A program made the position numbers and the translations under genes. Shown here piece after piece: positions 61,612 through 64,000 of a DNA stretch of 64,000 nt. Every line of letters begins with the position of its first letter. The first letter of the stretch is position 1. The stretch is from Rhizobium sp. BK418 (lineage in GTDB: Bacteria; Pseudomonadota; Alphaproteobacteria; Rhizobiales; Rhizobiaceae), in assembly GCF_004341105.1 (NCBI RefSeq), contig NZ_SLZK01000013.1, positions 1 to 64,000 of the forward strand. Direction: 5' to 3'. The notes under the pieces are model-generated. The model was not told the origin of the DNA and ran no database searches. It worked only from the letters and a program-made list of their open reading frames with translations.

Positions 61612-62510
61612 AGGCCTGCCTCCAGCTGGCGGTTGCGGGCACGGGTGAGGCGGAACCAGCGTGACAGCGCCGGACCGGAGCGAAGCTGCGGATTGGCGAT
61701 CTCGTCGAAGGTGAAGTTGAGCAGCGCGAGGCCAAGTCCCGTCACGGCGATGCCGAGCGCGGGAACACCGACGTCCCACCAGGCACCGACCATGATCGCC
61801 GAAGCGTTCTGGGCATTGTAGAGCATGGTGCCCCAGGAGACTTTCAGCGGATCGCCAAAGCCAAGATATTCGAGCGTCGTCTGCGCAACGATGGCGTAGA
61901 TGATGCTGCCGACGAGATTGATGCCGATCAGCGGCGTCAGGTTCGGCAGAATCTCCACAAAGATGATGCGCCAAGCGGGCTCGCCAATCATTTTTGATGC
62001 GGTGACGAAATCGCGATTACGCAGTGCCATCGTTTGCGAGCGCGTCATGCGCGCTCCCCATGGCCAGGACGTCAGTGCGATGATCGTCATGATCGTCATC
62101 GGTCCCACCGTGCCGGCAAAGGAGGCGAGCAATATCAGCAGCGGCATGTTTGGAACGACCAGAACCGCGTTGGTCGCCAGATCGAGCGCCGCATCCGTCT
62201 TGCCGCCGACATAACCGGCAATGAGGCCGATTGCGGTGCCTATGACGGTGATGGCAATGCCGGTTGCAAAGCCGACGGTAAGGGAGCTGCGCGCACCCCA
62301 GACGAACTGGCGATAGACATCGCGGCCCATCTTGGTGGTGCCGAGCACATGCTCTATGGATGGCGGCTGATGGGAACGGCCGACGCGTGCGCCGGGTTCA
62401 CCGGGGGCAATGACGGGCGCAAGCACTGCCATCAGCCAGAGGCCGACGATGATGATGAGGCCGGCAACGGCTTTCTTCTGGCCAAGGATGGATCTCAGCG
62501 TGAAGCTCAT
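61608..62510 (-). CDS. oligopeptide-type ABC permease 2 (DppC/OppC-like)
   Basis: A 300-residue permease. After the first span (AVAGLIIIVGLWLMAVLAPVI) comes the OppC hallmark GTTKMGRDVYRQFVWGAR. The EAA loop is MALRNRDFVTASKMIGEPAWRII, and LKVSWGTMLYNAQNA stands in the C-terminal third. It overlaps the upstream permease by one base. Confidence 0.94.
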   Translation of the reverse strand: MSFTLRSILGQKKAVAGLIIIVGLWLMAVLAPVIAPGEPGARVGRSHQPPSIEHVLGTTKMGRDVYRQFVWGARSSLTVGFATGIAITVIGTAIGLIAGYVGGKTDAALDLATNAVLVVPNMPLLILLASFAGTVGPMTIMTIIALTSWPWGARMTRSQTMALRNRDFVTASKMIGEPAWRIIFVEILPNLTPLIGINLVGSIIYAIVAQTTLEYLGFGDPLKVSWGTMLYNAQNASAIMVGAWWDVGVPALGIAVTGLGLALLNFTFDEIANPQLRSGPALSRWFRLTRARNRQLEAGL

Positions 62511-63490
62511 TACACAGCGTCCCGCAGTCTGGGGTCGATAAATCCGTAGATGATATCGACAAGGAAGTTTGCACCGAGCGTTGCGAGCGTCATCAGTAAC
62601 AATTGCCCCTGGATGACCGGATAGTCGCGGGCGATGCTCGCCGTGTAGAGCGTGAGGCCGAGCCCCGGATAGTTGAAGACGATCTCGGTGACGATCGAGC
62701 CGCCGAAGACGGCGCCGAGCATTAGCGCAAGGTTCGTCAGCACCGGAAGCATCGCATTGCGGGCGCCGTAGCTGAACATCACGCTTAGATGGCTGAGCCC
62801 CTTGGCCCGGCCCATCGTTACATAGTCCTCGCCGAGCACCGAAATCATCGATGAGCGCATGGTCGTTTGGAATTCCCCGATCAGGAATGGCGACAGCGTC
62901 AGCACCGGCATGATGGCGTGGATGAGGACGCTGCCGGCGAATGTGACGTTGAATGCGGGATCGAGGTTTGGATCATAAGCATAACCGACCGGCAGCCATC
63001 GCAGCGACACACCGAACACAAAGAGCGTCGTCAGCCCTACGATGACAGGCGGCACCGAAATCATCACGACCGCGAGAGGCGAAACGATCGTGTCAAAACG
63101 TCCGCCGCGCCGCCAGGCGGAGACTGCACCCAGAACCACGCCGATGCAGAGCGAAAAGATGATGGCGGTGACAACGAGGAAGATGGTCCAGATCGTCGAA
63201 CGGCCGAGGACTTGGGTCACGGTCTGCGGATAATATTTGACGGAGACGCCGAGATCGAAACTCGCGAGACCTTTCAGATAGTCGCTGAATTGCAGGAGCA
63301 TCGGCTGATCGACGGCACCGAACCGCGCCTTGATCGCTTCAACTGCCGCGGGCGTTGCCCGCGGGCCGAGCTGGGCGACCATGGCGTCGACAGGTGTCCC
63401 CGGCATGAGCCGGGGAAGGACAAAATTCATCACGATGGCGAACGCCAAGGCGACCGCATAGACGCCCAGGCGCCGTCCGGAAACACGCAT
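62510..63490 (-). CDS. oligopeptide-type ABC permease 1 (DppB/OppB-like)
   Basis: A 326-residue permease with the OppB signature FVLPRLMPGTPVDAMVAQLG. The EAA loop is VTMGRAKGLSHLSVMFSYGARN, and GSIVTEIVFNYPGLGLTLYT lies in the last third. The binding-protein gene precedes it by 18 bases. Compared with the other Dpp-type system in the window it is clearly a separate lineage. Confidence 0.94.
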   Translation of the reverse strand: MRVSGRRLGVYAVALAFAIVMNFVLPRLMPGTPVDAMVAQLGPRATPAAVEAIKARFGAVDQPMLLQFSDYLKGLASFDLGVSVKYYPQTVTQVLGRSTIWTIFLVVTAIIFSLCIGVVLGAVSAWRRGGRFDTIVSPLAVVMISVPPVIVGLTTLFVFGVSLRWLPVGYAYDPNLDPAFNVTFAGSVLIHAIMPVLTLSPFLIGEFQTTMRSSMISVLGEDYVTMGRAKGLSHLSVMFSYGARNAMLPVLTNLALMLGAVFGGSIVTEIVFNYPGLGLTLYTASIARDYPVIQGQLLLMTLATLGANFLVDIIYGFIDPRLRDAV

Positions 63491-63508
63491 GTCCCTGTCC
63501 TCGCGGTC

Positions 63509-64000
63509 TTATTGGACCGGCTTCAGGCGCAGGAGATGCATGAGGCGCATCCGGTTGTTGTCATGATCTTCCGGGTTCATGACGGGATCCTTGTCGGTCA
63601 CCCAGCCAGTGAAACGCTTGCTGGAGAACTGGTACCAGGTCGGGCCGTTGAAGACGGGAACGACCGGGAAATCGTCGGCGACGAGCACCTGGATGTCGTT
63701 GAAAATCTTCTTGTGATCCTCATCCGACGTCGCCTTCAGATACTGATCGAAGAGCGCATCGAGCTTCGGGTTCTGATAGCGCGAGGGAGCTCCGGTGACG
63801 CGTCCAGCATAAGCCGTCGACAGGCTCTGATAATAGCCGCGGAACGGTGTGGCGCCATCGGCGCGCGAGTTCATGACGACCTCGAAGCTGCCGTCGAGGA
63901 TCTGCTTGCGCCACTGTTCGTATTCGGGTGTCGCGACGGACGCATTGATACCGGCCGCACGCAGGCCTTCGACGGCGATCTGTACGGCGTCGATCCAGTC
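63509..64000 (-). CDS. ABC transporter substrate-binding protein, family 5 (C-terminal part; runs off window)
   Basis: The minus-strand frame stays open to the window edge; the last 163 residues are present. DAVQIAVEGLRAAGINASVA, EYEQWRKQILDGSFEVVMNS and the closing FPVVPVFNGPTWYQFSSKRFTGWVTD are typical of the C-terminal lobe of family-5 binding proteins. The start and any signal peptide lie outside. First visible gene of the importer operon. Confidence 0.9.
   Translation of the reverse strand, partial: DWIDAVQIAVEGLRAAGINASVATPEYEQWRKQILDGSFEVVMNSRADGATPFRGYYQSLSTAYAGRVTGAPSRYQNPKLDALFDQYLKATSDEDHKKIFNDIQVLVADDFPVVPVFNGPTWYQFSSKRFTGWVTDKDPVMNPEDHDNNRMRLMHLLRLKPVQ

Overview
The window looks like a piece of a Rhizobiaceae genome (Rhizobium or a close relative). 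The DNA is GC-rich, genes are packed into long operons dominated by ABC and tripartite transporters, there are many LysR and IclR regulators, and several proteins are rhizobial in flavour (tandem DppDF-type ATPase, NodS/NodB-like domains, HupE). I saw no tRNA, rRNA, CRISPR array or prophage. The only mobile element is the edge of an IS30-type transposase at the left end, next to the frameshifted remains of a GntR regulator.

About 1.2-34.8 kb is a catabolic island. A long minus-strand operon (12982 down to 1206) encodes a TctABC tricarboxylate-type transporter, a thiamine-diphosphate enzyme, a 3-hydroxyisobutyrate-dehydrogenase-type reductase, and then two bicupin genes, each directly followed by a gene for an EutA-type actin-fold ATPase. 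EutA normally reactivates B12-dependent ethanolamine ammonia-lyase, but no EutB or EutC is present. Beyond it, on the plus strand, are paired ChrA-type transport genes, a 4,5-dihydroxyphthalate-decarboxylase-like enzyme, LigJ (4-oxalomesaconate hydratase), a zinc dehydrogenase, an RraA/LigK-type aldolase and an alpha/beta hydrolase with a cysteine nucleophile. From 22 to 35 kb come two more dihydroxyphthalate-decarboxylase-like genes, a complete Rieske oxygenase system (oxygenase, ferredoxin, reductase), two class II aldolase-like genes, an FAD hydroxylase, an amidohydrolase of the ACMSD type, two IclR regulators and two LysR regulators. Four promoters in this island share the same operator-like element (GTTCC-N7-RGAAC, three of them with a further half-site), which suggests one regulon for an aromatic acid of unknown identity. 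No classical extradiol ring-cleavage enzyme is visible, so the bicupins are the candidates for that step.

From 36.6 to 44.9 kb a minus-strand operon joins a dipeptide/nickel-type ABC importer to a COG3964 amidohydrolase, a RidA-family deaminase and a SelA-like PLP enzyme. This fits uptake, deacylation and deamination of an N-acylated amino compound. A roughly 800-base AT-rich gap with an 18-bp perfect palindrome follows.

From 45.7 to 54.9 kb lies a plus-strand glycan island: UDP-xylose-synthase-like epimerase, three separate GT2 glycosyltransferases, an exporter of the MsbA/PglK type, and a 1005-residue protein that joins a GT2 domain, a domain of unknown type, a NodS-like methyltransferase and a NodB-like deacetylase in one chain.

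From 56 kb to the right end is an amino-sugar oligosaccharide locus: a ROK regulator, a GH20 beta-N-acetylhexosaminidase, a GNAT acetyltransferase and an oligopeptide-type ABC importer whose binding-protein gene runs off the window. Start codons were chosen from visible Shine-Dalgarno sequences and family alignment from memory. All function calls come from motif recognition, not from database searches.
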